Shown in pieces: positions 26,079-35,074 of a stretch of 64,000 bases of DNA. The position numbers and the translations under genes are program-made. The DNA is from Capnocytophaga sp. oral taxon 338 str. F0234. GTDB lineage: Bacteria > Bacteroidota > Bacteroidia > Flavobacteriales > Flavobacteriaceae. Positions within the stretch are counted from its first letter, which is position 1. Each line of letters opens with the position of its first letter. A model generated the notes under the pieces. That model had not been told where the DNA came from and searched no databases. It was given only the letters and a program-made list of their open reading frames with translations. The stretch covers positions 343,156-407,155 of the forward strand of contig NZ_GL872413.1 in the NCBI RefSeq assembly GCF_000192225.1, given 5' to 3'.

Positions 26079-26329
26079 ATGAAATTATTTAAACAAAAAA
26101 CATGGTAGTTTGAAATCTCAGGAATGGAAGGACAAGTAAAGCTATTTGGAGTGAATATTTTTGATTATAAGTGGAAAGAAACAGGAGAATGGGTAAAAGT
26201 AATAGACCCTCTTTATCATGTTGAAAAATCTTTTTTCTTTACAAAGTAGTGATAGAGGATGAAGAGCACAGTTTTGTAGCAGGTGAGTTTAGCAATATGA
26301 TATGAGGATTTTATTTGTTGAAGTATTAA
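26079..26329 (+). pseudogene. Decayed small cytoplasmic-protein gene after sufB
   Basis: Reading from the ATG at 26079 gives a coherent protein (FEISGMEGQVKLFGVNIF, KWKETGEWVKVIDPLY) broken by a TAG at 26106-26108, a TAG at 26247-26249 with a frameshift, and a TGA after the next segment (EDEEHSFVAGEFSNMI), with GFYLLKY and a stop at 26327-26329 ending it. The intact protein would have about 84 residues. Similar small proteins with an 'AGEFSN..WGFY' ending occur as uncharacterised genes in Bacteroidota, often beside SUKH-type genes; this is from memory. Confidence 0.75.
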
Positions 26330-26330
26330 T

Positions 26331-27023
26331 ATGGATAACATTAAAAAACTGTACCATTTAGACCCTAAGGATAGCAAAGGCTTCTCAGAAGAACAGCTAT
26401 TAGAAGCTGAAAAGCGCTTGAACATCACCTTGCCTGAGGAGTTCCGAGCGTATTACTTACAGTTAGGAGCAACCAAAAGTGTAAACCAATCCTATAACTC
26501 GTTGGCAACACCTCAGCAATTGTATTTTGCAGGGGATTACTTGTGCTTTTGTGAAGAAAACCAAGGAGTGGTAATGTGGGCAATTCGCAAAGAAGATTTA
26601 AACAACCCTAACCCGCCTGTTTGGGGTAATTACGGCTCCGAAACTGACCCCGATTGGATACAAGAGACCCAAAACCTCTCCGACTTTTGGCTCTACCTCG
26701 CCATTTACAATGGTGTAATGGGAGGCTTGCCTTACAACGCCAATGCAATGGGCGGTTGGGATATGGAAAACTTTGAAGTACCCGAGCAAGTTGTTGCCCA
26801 TATAGAAAAACAATATACTGAACTTACCTCCCTCAGTTGGAAAGGGCAACGCACCTTTACCGATGAAGATTTTAAGCTTGTGATAACACTTTCTATACAC
26901 CGAGATACTGGAAAACCTACAGCTATCTTTATAGGGACTACCCAAAAAGCTCTTTTTGATAAACTATTAAATGATTTAGAAAGTTATGGCTTGCAATGGG
27001 ATTACACTTCGTATGATGATTAA
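26331..27023 (+). CDS. SMI1/KNR4 (SUKH) family protein
   Basis: This 230-residue protein is the clearest SUKH member in the window. It has GFSEEQLLEAEKRLNITLPEEFR (about 17-39) with the hallmark 'LP-x-x-F/Y' after an amphipathic helix, YYLQLGA, then YLCFCEENQGVVMWAIRKEDL (about 68-88) and a WGNYG strand (about 96-100). Bacterial SUKH proteins are mostly immunity proteins for contact-dependent or polymorphic toxins. It starts immediately after the decayed gene and precedes another small unknown gene by 11 bases. No toxin gene is nearby. It is cytoplasmic. Confidence 0.85.
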   Translation: MDNIKKLYHLDPKDSKGFSEEQLLEAEKRLNITLPEEFRAYYLQLGATKSVNQSYNSLATPQQLYFAGDYLCFCEENQGVVMWAIRKEDLNNPNPPVWGNYGSETDPDWIQETQNLSDFWLYLAIYNGVMGGLPYNANAMGGWDMENFEVPEQVVAHIEKQYTELTSLSWKGQRTFTDEDFKLVITLSIHRDTGKPTAIFIGTTQKALFDKLLNDLESYGLQWDYTSYDD

Positions 27024-27034
27024 AATTAACGAAA

Positions 27035-27559
27035 ATGAAAAACCTTAGAAAAGAACTACGCCCCGATTTCACAACTGCTGAAAAACTCTACCCTCTTGTA
27101 TTAAAACGTCTACAAGACTATGAAGCCTTTTATGATGCCCAAAGTGAAGACACTCCCGAAGAAGTGTTTGAAAAAGAATACAAGGCGATGGAGCAATACC
27201 TCAGTGAGCTCACTGGTAAAGACCTTTCCAATATTTGGCTATGGGAATGGTGGGAAGGCAATGGTATTGAAGCTTTTGCCTTTGATTTGGCAATGCCCGA
27301 CCCTGTAAAACACAACAACCTTACTCGTGAAGACATCGCTGCTTTTGTACGTATCATTATAGACAATGAATTTGAGTGCGAAAACGATTTTCAACGGGAG
27401 TTTATGCCTTATATGTTTTATAGCGATGGCTACTTCTTTCAGTTTTTAGAACTCAACTGTCCGCACTTTGACCCTACTGTGTTCAATACCACAAAAGATA
27501 AAGAGGGTAAGTATCACCAGCCTACTGTTGAGGAGGTAATGAATCAGATATGGAAATAA
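27035..27559 (+). CDS. Uncharacterised acidic protein, immunity-like context
   Basis: This 174-residue acidic cytoplasmic protein has no signal peptide and no motif I can name. The Trp-rich run NIWLWEWWEGNG (about 66-77) and the late FLELNCPHFDPTVF (about 136-149) stand out. It follows the SUKH gene by 11 bases and is probably co-translated. Pairs of unrelated small acidic proteins like this are typical of immunity clusters, but its actual role is unknown. Confidence 0.55.
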   Translation: MKNLRKELRPDFTTAEKLYPLVLKRLQDYEAFYDAQSEDTPEEVFEKEYKAMEQYLSELTGKDLSNIWLWEWWEGNGIEAFAFDLAMPDPVKHNNLTREDIAAFVRIIIDNEFECENDFQREFMPYMFYSDGYFFQFLELNCPHFDPTVFNTTKDKEGKYHQPTVEEVMNQIWK

Positions 27560-27583
27560 CCTAACACTTAAATATCTAAACAA

Positions 27584-28369
27584 ATGGAACCAAATCGTAT
27601 TAAAGGAAAAATCGCTTTTATCTCAGGTGCTAGCAGTGGTATAGGTAAAGCAGTAGCCGAAAAGTTGGCACAAATGGGTGTCAACCTCATTCTCTGCGCC
27701 CGTCGGGCTGAGGTATTGGCAGAACTGAAAGCCCAACTTGAAAAAGAACACGCTGTGGAGGTTATAATCTTAGCTTTCGACGTGAGAAACTACCAAGAGG
27801 TGGCGAAAAATATCCAGTCCTTACCCGAAAAATGGCAACAAATAGATATACTCATCAACAATGCGGGCTTGGCAATAGGGTTGCAGCCCCTCCATACCTA
27901 TGCTATAGAAGATGCTGACCAGATGATTGACACCAATATCAAAGGCTTTACCTATATTGCCAACAGTGTGATTCCGCTGATGCTTGCCACCGATAAGGTG
28001 GGCACCATCGTGAACATTGGGTCGGTAGCGGGGGAAATAGCCTACCCAAATGGCAGTATCTATTGTGCGACCAAGTTTGCCGTAAGAGCCCTTAGCGATG
28101 CAATGCGTATAGAGCTAATGGACAAAAAGCTCAAGGTAACAACCGTAAAACCAGGGTTGGTAGAAACCAACTTCAGCAAAGTACGTTTCAAGGGAGATAC
28201 CGAGAAAGCCAATAATGTCTACAAAGGTATCACGCCCCTATATGCAGAAGATATCGCCGATACTATTGCCTATATTGTCAATCTACCCGATAAAGTGCAG
28301 ATTACCGATATTACTGTAACACCACTGCACCAAGCGGACGCCTTGCATGTGTATAAGTTTGGTAATTAA
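27584..28369 (+). CDS. SDR family oxidoreductase (YdfG-like)
   Basis: This 261-residue classical SDR has GASSGIG (15-21), NNAG (92-95), Ser147, Tyr160 and Lys164. The RR pair after strand two (CARRAEV) suggests NADP(H). The 'NIGSVAGEIAYPNGSIYCATKFAVRAL' region matches the YdfG/short-chain serine dehydrogenase type that oxidises L-allo-threonine and similar 3-hydroxy acids. The exact substrate is not certain. It follows the immunity-like genes by 24 bases. It is not related in function to the suf genes around it, so it looks like part of the inserted block or its passenger. Confidence 0.87.
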   Translation: MEPNRIKGKIAFISGASSGIGKAVAEKLAQMGVNLILCARRAEVLAELKAQLEKEHAVEVIILAFDVRNYQEVAKNIQSLPEKWQQIDILINNAGLAIGLQPLHTYAIEDADQMIDTNIKGFTYIANSVIPLMLATDKVGTIVNIGSVAGEIAYPNGSIYCATKFAVRALSDAMRIELMDKKLKVTTVKPGLVETNFSKVRFKGDTEKANNVYKGITPLYAEDIADTIAYIVNLPDKVQITDITVTPLHQADALHVYKFGN

Positions 28370-28560
28370 AGAACTTATCCAGATCCTCACTTACTTCGCT
28401 CTCGCGGACTTCTCCAAAGGAGAGGGGAAAATACATAAAAGAGAACAACTATAGCTGTACAAACTTTAACGAGGTCGAAAATACTTGGATAACTTGTAAG
28501 GGAGTGAATGTATTCTTGTTTGATTTCTAACGACTGATAACTAAGGGCTAACGACTTTAT

Positions 28561-28592
28561 TTTGCATAATTCAAAATAATATCGGAACTTTG
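28561..28592 (+). promoter_or_regulatory. Promoter of the restriction-modification cassette
   Basis: TTTG (28561-28564), a 20-base spacer and GAACTTTG (28585-28592), a near match to TAnnTTTG, stand 19 bases before the methyltransferase start. The weak -7 could keep expression low. Confidence 0.5.
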
Positions 28593-28610
28593 CACCCTTA
28601 AGATAAAGAT

Positions 28611-30197
28611 ATGCTAAATACAAATCAATACTTTACATTACAGCAAGCCTCATTGTGGGCAACGGAATATATGGGGAAGAATGTTACTTCCTCAAATATC
28701 TCCTATTTAGTGCAATATGGTAAAGTAAAGAAATTTGAAAACAATGGCATCACTCAAATCGCTAAAGAGGAACTTAAAGCCTATTACGATGCTTTGGGTG
28801 GAAATCGCGCCTCACAGTGGAAAGAGAAATTAGGTGATGACCTCAACTGGAGCCTGTCGTTTGAGCAGTATAAAGAAGCAGAAACTACCAAGCACGTACA
28901 CCGATTGCACCCTTATAAAGGGAAGTTTATTCCGCAGTTAGTAGAATACTTTTTAGATGGGCATACTGATGCTTTCAAAAAAGAAGTCTTTTTTAAAGCA
29001 GGTGATATAGTCCTCGACCCTTTTTCAGGCAGTGGTACTACTATGGTGCAAGCCTCAGAACTGGGTATGCACGCTATAGGAGTAGATGTGTCGGCTTTCA
29101 ATGTGCTCATAGGCAATGCTAAGGTAGGACATTATGATTTGGTAGATGTGTATGATGAAACGCACCGCATTACCCAAGCTTTAAAGGAGTTTTTAGCAGA
29201 AAAACACATACTTGCTTTTGACGCTGAACTTACCGAAGCGCTCAATAATTTCAATAAAGAGTTCTTCCCCGTACCCGACTATAAATATCGCCTACAACGC
29301 AAAGAGATAGACGGCAAAGTATATGGTGCTGAGAAAGAGCAACTGTTTTTACCTATTTATCAGAGTCTCATAGAAAAGTACCACATTCAGCTAAAACAAG
29401 CTAAAGCCGATACATTTTTAGACAAATGGTATATACAACACGTACGCGAGGAGATAGATTTTGTGTTTAACCTTATTAAACAGGTAGCTAATCCCGCTAC
29501 CAAGCGTATAATTACTCTTATATTGAGTCGTACTATTCGCAGTTGTCGTGCTACCACTCACGCCGATTTAGCAACTTTGATAGAGCCAGTAACTACCACT
29601 TATTATTGTGCTAAACACGGCAAGGTGTGCAAACCACTTTTTTCTATATTGAAATGGTGGGAAACCTACACTAAAGACACTATCAAACGTTTGCAACAAT
29701 TTAAAGAATTGCGTACTAATACCTACCAAAAATGTTTACAAGACGACAGTCGTACTATTGACATCTTTGAGGCATTAGAGCATAAGAGCCCTGAGTTTGC
29801 TGCTTTGGCAAGAAAGCAGAAGATAAAAGGTATTTTCTCATCACCTCCTTATGTAGGGCTGATTGATTATCACGAGCAACACGCTTATGCTTACGACCTT
29901 TTTGGTTTTGAGCGCAATGACGATAAAGAGATAGGTCCCCTTTACAAAGGACAAGGGCAGGAAGCCAAACGTATGTATGTAGCAGGTATTGCTGAGGTGC
30001 TTACCAATAGCAAACGTTTTTTAGCCGATGATTACGATGTATTTTTAGTAGCCAACGACAAATATGGCTTATACCCCGAAATAGCTGAGCGAGCAGGAAT
30101 GCGCATTGTAAACCAATACAAACGCCCTGTTCTCAACCGCACCGAGAAAGACAAAAACGCGTATGCTGAGATTATATTTCATTTAAAAGGAAAATAG
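28611..30197 (+). CDS. Type II DNA methyltransferase, SPPY type, with N-terminal HTH-like region
   Basis: This 528-residue protein has the SAM-binding motif DPFSGSGTT (136-144) followed by VDVSAFN, and the catalytic motif SPPY (411-414). SPPY is typical of N4-cytosine methyltransferases. The order (SAM motif first, catalytic motif last, about 270 residues apart) is clear. Residues 1-60 (LQQASLWATEYMGKNVTSSNISYLVQYGKV) look like a helix-turn-helix that may bind DNA or control its own promoter. It stands before an AIPR gene and a TdeIII-like endonuclease gene, so it should protect the host from that enzyme, probably at GGNCC. The recognition site is inferred from the endonuclease family. Confidence 0.88.
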   Translation: MLNTNQYFTLQQASLWATEYMGKNVTSSNISYLVQYGKVKKFENNGITQIAKEELKAYYDALGGNRASQWKEKLGDDLNWSLSFEQYKEAETTKHVHRLHPYKGKFIPQLVEYFLDGHTDAFKKEVFFKAGDIVLDPFSGSGTTMVQASELGMHAIGVDVSAFNVLIGNAKVGHYDLVDVYDETHRITQALKEFLAEKHILAFDAELTEALNNFNKEFFPVPDYKYRLQRKEIDGKVYGAEKEQLFLPIYQSLIEKYHIQLKQAKADTFLDKWYIQHVREEIDFVFNLIKQVANPATKRIITLILSRTIRSCRATTHADLATLIEPVTTTYYCAKHGKVCKPLFSILKWWETYTKDTIKRLQQFKELRTNTYQKCLQDDSRTIDIFEALEHKSPEFAALARKQKIKGIFSSPPYVGLIDYHEQHAYAYDLFGFERNDDKEIGPLYKGQGQEAKRMYVAGIAEVLTNSKRFLADDYDVFLVANDKYGLYPEIAERAGMRIVNQYKRPVLNRTEKDKNAYAEIIFHLKGK

Positions 30198-30201
30198 AAA
30201 A

Positions 30202-32073
30202 GTGAAGACAATACTCGAAAGATATATAGATAAATTCATAGATAATAACTTCGATAAAGGTGAAAGAAAAAAAGAAGATTATCTAAAATTTGAATGGTTT
30301 GTTAATTCTCTACATTGTTGGGAGTATTCGAGCCAATCATATAATTCAAAGCAGAAAATAGGAAAAGAAATATCCTTGGGTTCTGCTCAAGGAGGTGATG
30401 CATTCTTTTTATTGATTGACAATAAAATATACTCATTAGAAGATAACATACAAGAAGTAAAAGGAGCCATTGAGAGCAATAATAATAAGATAGAATTTCA
30501 TCTTATTCAAACAAAAAAGAGCCATAAAGCTAGTTTGGGAGATTTTAAAAATTTTGTAGAAATTCCAATAAAAGTGATAAAAGGAGAGGGAATATCTCCT
30601 AAAGATGGAAATTTAATGAGGTTAGTTAATTTTATTAGAGACATAAAAGAAAACCCAGAGTTAGAGGCCTCTTTTGTTCTTACTTTTTATACACAAAAGG
30701 ATGAGAATGACATTGAAAGTATAAGAAAAGATTGGAATACTGAGATTACTTATATTAGAAATCAGTATGCCAATTATGGCTCTGTAAAAGTACATTTAGA
30801 GGGTTCTAAAAAGCTTAATGAGTTATATGAACAATTTAATTCTAATCAATATAAACTAATAATTCCAAGAGATAATTGCAAATATGAGAACAATTACTTA
30901 ATAGGTTTTGTAAATGCTAAAGAATTGCTTGATAGTATAGCACCTATACAAGAAAGTGGAATTAGAGCTTTGTATCCTGATGTTTTTAAAAATAATATTA
31001 GACTTTATTTAGGTCATACTGAAGTAAATAAAAATATTGAAAAAACACTTATTGAAGAACCTAATAAATTTCATTTATATAACAATGGACTAACAATTAC
31101 AACAAAGGAGATAAAAAATGGAGTTGATAATTATATTATCTCTCCTGTGAATATTGTAAATGGATGCCAAACTGCAAATAGTATTTACAATACTTTTAAA
31201 AGTAATCAGTCTAATATAGGATTAGTTAAAATACCTGTTAAAATTATTATCGCAAATGATGAAGAGTATGAAAAGATAACAATCAGAACAAATAGTCAAA
31301 ATGGTATTTCAGAAAAAGATCTATTATCAATTAAAAATATTCAAAAAGACTTGGAGGACTTTTTACAAAAAAATAAGTTTCAAGCAAAATCTTTCTTGTA
31401 TAAAAGACAAAATTCTATTGATTGTATTTCAAATGATGTTGATTATATTGTGAATATCAATGATATTCTAAGAGCTTTCTTTTCTTCTGTATTATATCTT
31501 CCACATAAGGTTTCGGGGTATTTTGATATTACTACAAGTAAATTAATTGATATTATATTTGAAGATAGGTTTATAAAACTCTATCAAATAATAGTATCTC
31601 TATATAAAGTTTTAGAAGATCATATTCAACTCAATTATATTGAGTATAAAAAATTAAGATTTCATATTTTATACCTTCTATATAAGTTTATAAACAGAGA
31701 TACAGACATTGATTCTATTGAAAAGTATTTTATTAAGGACAAAAATAAAAAAGATTTTGAAGAGTTGGAAGGAGAGAGTTTACAAGAACAAACCCAACTT
31801 ATAAATAAAATATACTCTAATTTATATATCTTACAAAATGAGGAAACATTTAAAAAAATTGTAGATTACATAATTACGACAATACAAAATAATTATCCTT
31901 TATTGAATAACCTTGATACTAAAGAAAAAGAGAAAATACTTTATAAAACAGTTGATAAAAATCAAAGAGGAGAAAAACTTTTTGAGAATTTTGAGAGAAT
32001 TTTCAATAAAAATATTGATGATGTTTTAAATAATAAAACAGAAAATGGCACTAACTCCACAACAGATAACTAA
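30202..32073 (+). CDS. AIPR (abortive infection phage resistance) family protein
   Basis: This 623-residue protein starts at a GTG four bases after the methyltransferase stop. The central AIPR signature is seen: FHLYNNGLTITT (290-301) and VNIVNGCQTANSI (317-329). Near the N-terminus a D66...IQTKK (102-106) arrangement looks like a PD-(D/E)xK or Mrr-type nuclease core with a QxK variant; this is my reading, not proven. The gene is strikingly AT-rich compared with both neighbours, so it was probably added to the cassette separately. AIPR proteins are linked to phage defence. The last 29 bases overlap the endonuclease gene. Confidence 0.85.
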   Translation: MKTILERYIDKFIDNNFDKGERKKEDYLKFEWFVNSLHCWEYSSQSYNSKQKIGKEISLGSAQGGDAFFLLIDNKIYSLEDNIQEVKGAIESNNNKIEFHLIQTKKSHKASLGDFKNFVEIPIKVIKGEGISPKDGNLMRLVNFIRDIKENPELEASFVLTFYTQKDENDIESIRKDWNTEITYIRNQYANYGSVKVHLEGSKKLNELYEQFNSNQYKLIIPRDNCKYENNYLIGFVNAKELLDSIAPIQESGIRALYPDVFKNNIRLYLGHTEVNKNIEKTLIEEPNKFHLYNNGLTITTKEIKNGVDNYIISPVNIVNGCQTANSIYNTFKSNQSNIGLVKIPVKIIIANDEEYEKITIRTNSQNGISEKDLLSIKNIQKDLEDFLQKNKFQAKSFLYKRQNSIDCISNDVDYIVNINDILRAFFSSVLYLPHKVSGYFDITTSKLIDIIFEDRFIKLYQIIVSLYKVLEDHIQLNYIEYKKLRFHILYLLYKFINRDTDIDSIEKYFIKDKNKKDFEELEGESLQEQTQLINKIYSNLYILQNEETFKKIVDYIITTIQNNYPLLNNLDTKEKEKILYKTVDKNQRGEKLFENFERIFNKNIDDVLNNKTENGTNSTTDN

Positions 32074-32821
32074 TGTAGAAAACACTCTTAGGCATAGTCT
32101 TAGAACAAAGTTTCAGCACTATAACCCTGAGCCTGCGGTGATGCCTTTCCATACCCGCTTATTGGGTAAAGACCGTATGGCATTGTTTTCGTTTATTCAT
32201 TCTTTGAATACTAATTTTGGTACGAGCATTTTTGAGCCTGTGGCTAAATCATTAGCTGAATCTCGGTTTAAGGTTGCTAAACTACAAGCGGTAGCAGGTG
32301 ATAAGATAAGTGAAAAAGCGCAACGGGTTATTCAAGATATTATGGATAATCTTACCGTAAATGGTAACCCTAATAAAGAAGCAGAAATAGAAGCTATTAG
32401 GGCTGTTTGCCAAGAAGGGAAAATGAACACCGTAAAGCCTACCAAAGTAGATGTGTGGTTAGAAAGTCATTCAGATGAACTTTTCTTATTTGATATTAAA
32501 ACAGCTAAACCTAACAAAGGCGGCTTTAAAGAGTTTAAGCGCACTTTATTAGAATGGGTAGGCTGTGTATTGGCTGAAAACCCTAACAGAAAAATACATA
32601 CCCTTATTGCGATACCTTACAATCCATATGAACCTAAACCTTATTCTCGCTGGACAATGGCAGGAATGTTAGACTTGGATAACGAGCTAAAAGTAGCCCA
32701 AGAGTTTTGGGACTTTCTCGCAGGTGAGAAAGCCTATCAGGATTTATTGGACTGTTTTGAGCGTGTAGGTATAGAACTACACGATGAAATTGACGAGTAC
32801 TTTAAAAAATTTAATAAATAA
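32045..32821 (+). CDS. TdeIII-like type II restriction endonuclease
   Basis: This 258-residue protein matches the TdeIII/MjaII family of restriction enzymes that cut GGNCC. The nuclease core is KVDVWL (134-139) and LFDIKTAKPNKGGF (148-161), with Asp136, Asp150 and Lys152 as the PD-(D/E)xK residues. N-terminal features include MPFHTRLLGKDRMALFSFIHSLNTNFGTS (about 33-61). The gene overlaps the AIPR gene by 29 bases in another frame, showing tight co-translation. All catalytic residues are present, so the enzyme is probably active. The site is predicted from the family only. Confidence 0.88.
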   Translation: MALTPQQITNVENTLRHSLRTKFQHYNPEPAVMPFHTRLLGKDRMALFSFIHSLNTNFGTSIFEPVAKSLAESRFKVAKLQAVAGDKISEKAQRVIQDIMDNLTVNGNPNKEAEIEAIRAVCQEGKMNTVKPTKVDVWLESHSDELFLFDIKTAKPNKGGFKEFKRTLLEWVGCVLAENPNRKIHTLIAIPYNPYEPKPYSRWTMAGMLDLDNELKVAQEFWDFLAGEKAYQDLLDCFERVGIELHDEIDEYFKKFNK

Positions 32822-32954
32822 TGGAAATCATTGATATCAATCAGTTAAATCCTCTCTATGGAGAGGATCAGAGAAATCCCCTATGCTCCAAATAGGGACA
32901 GAGGATATTTTTTAGAGAACTAAAATTCAGAAAATAATTATAAAATAATCAAGA

Positions 32955-33704
32955 ATGTTAATAATAAAAAATCTCCACGCTGGTGTAGACGGCAAAGAAA
33001 TCCTTAAGGGGATTGACTTAGAAATAAAAGCAGGCGAAGTACACGCTATTATGGGTCCTAATGGGGCAGGGAAATCTACCCTCTCTTCAGTAATCGCAGG
33101 TAATGAAAACTTTGAGGTTACTGAGGGAGAAATTCTCCTCAATGGTGAAAGTCTGTTAGACGATGCTCCCGAAGAACGCGCTCATAAAGGCATCTTTATG
33201 TCCTTCCAATACCCTGTTGAAATACCTGGCATTTCGGTAACTAACTTCATCAAAACTGCTATTAACGAAAGTCGTAAGGCTCAAGGACTCCCTGATATAC
33301 CTGCTGCTGAACTCCTCAAAAAAATACGAGAAAAAGCAGCCCTCCTTGAAATCAACCCCGACTTCCTTTCTCGCTCTCTCAATCAAGGGTTCTCTGGCGG
33401 TGAGAAGAAGCGCAACGAAATCTTCCAAATGGCTATGCTTGAGCCTAAAATCGCTATCCTTGACGAAACCGACTCTGGGCTCGATATTGATGCTCTCCGC
33501 ATTGTGGCGAATGGAGTGAATAAACTCAAAAGCAAAGACAATGCTGTGATCGTCATCACTCATTATCAACGTCTCTTAGACTATATTGTCCCAGACTATG
33601 TACACGTGCTTTCCGATGGTAGAATCGTAAAAACAGGCGACAAAAACCTCGCCTTAGAATTAGAGGCTAAAGGGTATGATTGGCTTAAAGAATTAGCAAA
33701 TTAG
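32955..33704 (+). CDS. sufC: Fe-S cluster assembly ATPase SufC
   Basis: This 249-residue ABC-type ATPase shows Walker A GPNGAGKS (34-41), the signature GFSGGEKKRNE (about 144-154), Walker B with AILDETDSGLD (about 171-181) and the switch His in ITHYQRLL. SufC drives conformational change in the SufBC2D scaffold. It is followed three bases later by sufD. The 133-bp upstream gap separates it from the restriction endonuclease gene; it contains a short inverted repeat CCTCTC/GAGAGG but no clear promoter of the usual type. Confidence 0.97.
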   Translation: MLIIKNLHAGVDGKEILKGIDLEIKAGEVHAIMGPNGAGKSTLSSVIAGNENFEVTEGEILLNGESLLDDAPEERAHKGIFMSFQYPVEIPGISVTNFIKTAINESRKAQGLPDIPAAELLKKIREKAALLEINPDFLSRSLNQGFSGGEKKRNEIFQMAMLEPKIAILDETDSGLDIDALRIVANGVNKLKSKDNAVIVITHYQRLLDYIVPDYVHVLSDGRIVKTGDKNLALELEAKGYDWLKELAN

Positions 33705-33707
33705 ACT

Positions 33708-35009
33708 ATGAATTTAAAAGAAAAATGGGTAGCTGCCTTTGAGGCATTCCCACATAAAGATGATATATTAAAAGACATTCGCAAGGAAGCCTTTAGTTTC
33801 TTTGCCGAAAAAGGTTTCCCTAATAAAAAAGTGGAAGCGTGGGAATACACCTCCCTCACGGAACTCCAAGCTACCGATTACCACTTGTGGCAACCTGTAA
33901 ATAAAAAGACAACCCTTTTGCCCGAAGTATTATATAAGTACGCTATTGCGGATTGTTATCAGCTCGTGTTTGTAAACGGTTATTACAGCTCCGAAATGTC
34001 CAGCAAAGAGCTCACAGGTGTTACTGTTACGTCTCTATTGGAAGCCTTGCACAAGGGAGGAGAAGCCTTTATCCAAAAATACTTTAATGCTAACACTGAA
34101 AAAGGCGATATATTTACTGCCATCAACACGGCTTTTGCCTCAGAAGGGGTATATATAGAAGTACCTAAAGGGAAAGTGGTAGAGAAGCCTATACAATTAC
34201 TGTATTTCAATGATAGAAAAGAGACCACTTGCTACCAACCACGCAATATCATTGTCGTAGGTGAGAATGCCCAACTCAAAGTTATTGAGATGCACCAAAA
34301 CCTATCCGATGCCGCGACGGCTATCCTCACTAATGCTGTAACCGAGGTATTTGTAGCCAAAAACGCTTTCCTTGATTATTACAAACTGCAAAACGATAGT
34401 CTTACCGCATCGCTTATCGATAACACCTATATCTCGCAAGAAGCAAATAGCCACGCCAACGTACATACCTTCTCGTTTGGCGGCACACTCACCCGCAACA
34501 ACCTCAATTTCTATCACCAAGGCGAATATTTGGAGTCTACCCTCAAAGGATTGAGTATCCTTAAAGGTACCCAGCATACCGACCATTATACGCTGGTGAA
34601 CCACGCACATCCCAACTGTGAGAGCCATCAGGATTATAAGAGTATTGTGAATGAAGAGGCGACCAATGTGTTCAATGGGAAGATAATGGTAGAGCAAATC
34701 GCCCAGAAAACGAATGCTTATCAGCAGAACGACAATATCCTTCTCTCCGATAAAGCAACGGTATACACCAAGCCCCAGCTCGAAATCTTCGCTGACGATG
34801 TGAAGTGTTCACACGGCTGTACCGTAGGTTCTCTCAGTGCAGATTCCTTGTTCTATTTACAAACTCGTGGGATAGGCAAAAAAGAAGCGGCTGCCTTGCT
34901 TACTTATGCTTTTGCCAATACCGTATTGGAAAGTGTAAAAATCCCTGCCCTTTCGGAGTATATCAATGCAATTATTGCCGAGAAATTAGGGGTAACCGTA
35001 GATTTTTAA
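33708..35009 (+). CDS. sufD: Fe-S cluster assembly protein SufD
   Basis: This 433-residue protein belongs to the SufB/SufD beta-helix family. It contains VKCSHGCTVGSLSADSLFYLQTRGI (about 364-388), typical of SufD, and a C-terminal KIPALSEYI. It forms the SufBC2D complex with SufB and SufC. Its start lies three bases after the sufC stop, so the two are translationally linked. The last 42 bases of the gene are found again in degenerate form at 36954-36996, beyond the next gene, marking the edge of an insertion. Confidence 0.95.
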   Translation: MNLKEKWVAAFEAFPHKDDILKDIRKEAFSFFAEKGFPNKKVEAWEYTSLTELQATDYHLWQPVNKKTTLLPEVLYKYAIADCYQLVFVNGYYSSEMSSKELTGVTVTSLLEALHKGGEAFIQKYFNANTEKGDIFTAINTAFASEGVYIEVPKGKVVEKPIQLLYFNDRKETTCYQPRNIIVVGENAQLKVIEMHQNLSDAATAILTNAVTEVFVAKNAFLDYYKLQNDSLTASLIDNTYISQEANSHANVHTFSFGGTLTRNNLNFYHQGEYLESTLKGLSILKGTQHTDHYTLVNHAHPNCESHQDYKSIVNEEATNVFNGKIMVEQIAQKTNAYQQNDNILLSDKATVYTKPQLEIFADDVKCSHGCTVGSLSADSLFYLQTRGIGKKEAAALLTYAFANTVLESVKIPALSEYINAIIAEKLGVTVDF

Positions 35010-35010
35010 G
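34968..35010 (+). repeat. sufD 3'-end repeat, first copy (left boundary)
   Basis: This 43-bp segment covers the end of sufD including its stop codon. It is 38/43 identical to 36954-36996. The pair flanks the DUF262/HNH gene and suggests insertion at the sufD 3' end. Confidence 0.8.
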
Positions 35011-35074
35011 AGAAAGCGAATATTAAACAAGTATCTACGTAAATACATTTTACAGGGATAATCATCATAAATTT

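Noticed and set aside
28370..28560. Small gene in the gap before the R-M cassette
   Set aside because: Only short frames without motif. The stretch CTTCTCC...GGAGAGG looks like a palindromic repeat remnant.
32821..32895. 24-codon open frame after the TdeIII-like endonuclease (MEIIDINQLNPLYG...)
   Set aside because: Too short, no recognisable family, and its DNA is dominated by an inverted repeat. It may be a remnant, but I cannot support it.
33156..33569. 137-residue frame opposite sufC
   Set aside because: It is the mirror of the highly conserved ATPase and has no independent support.
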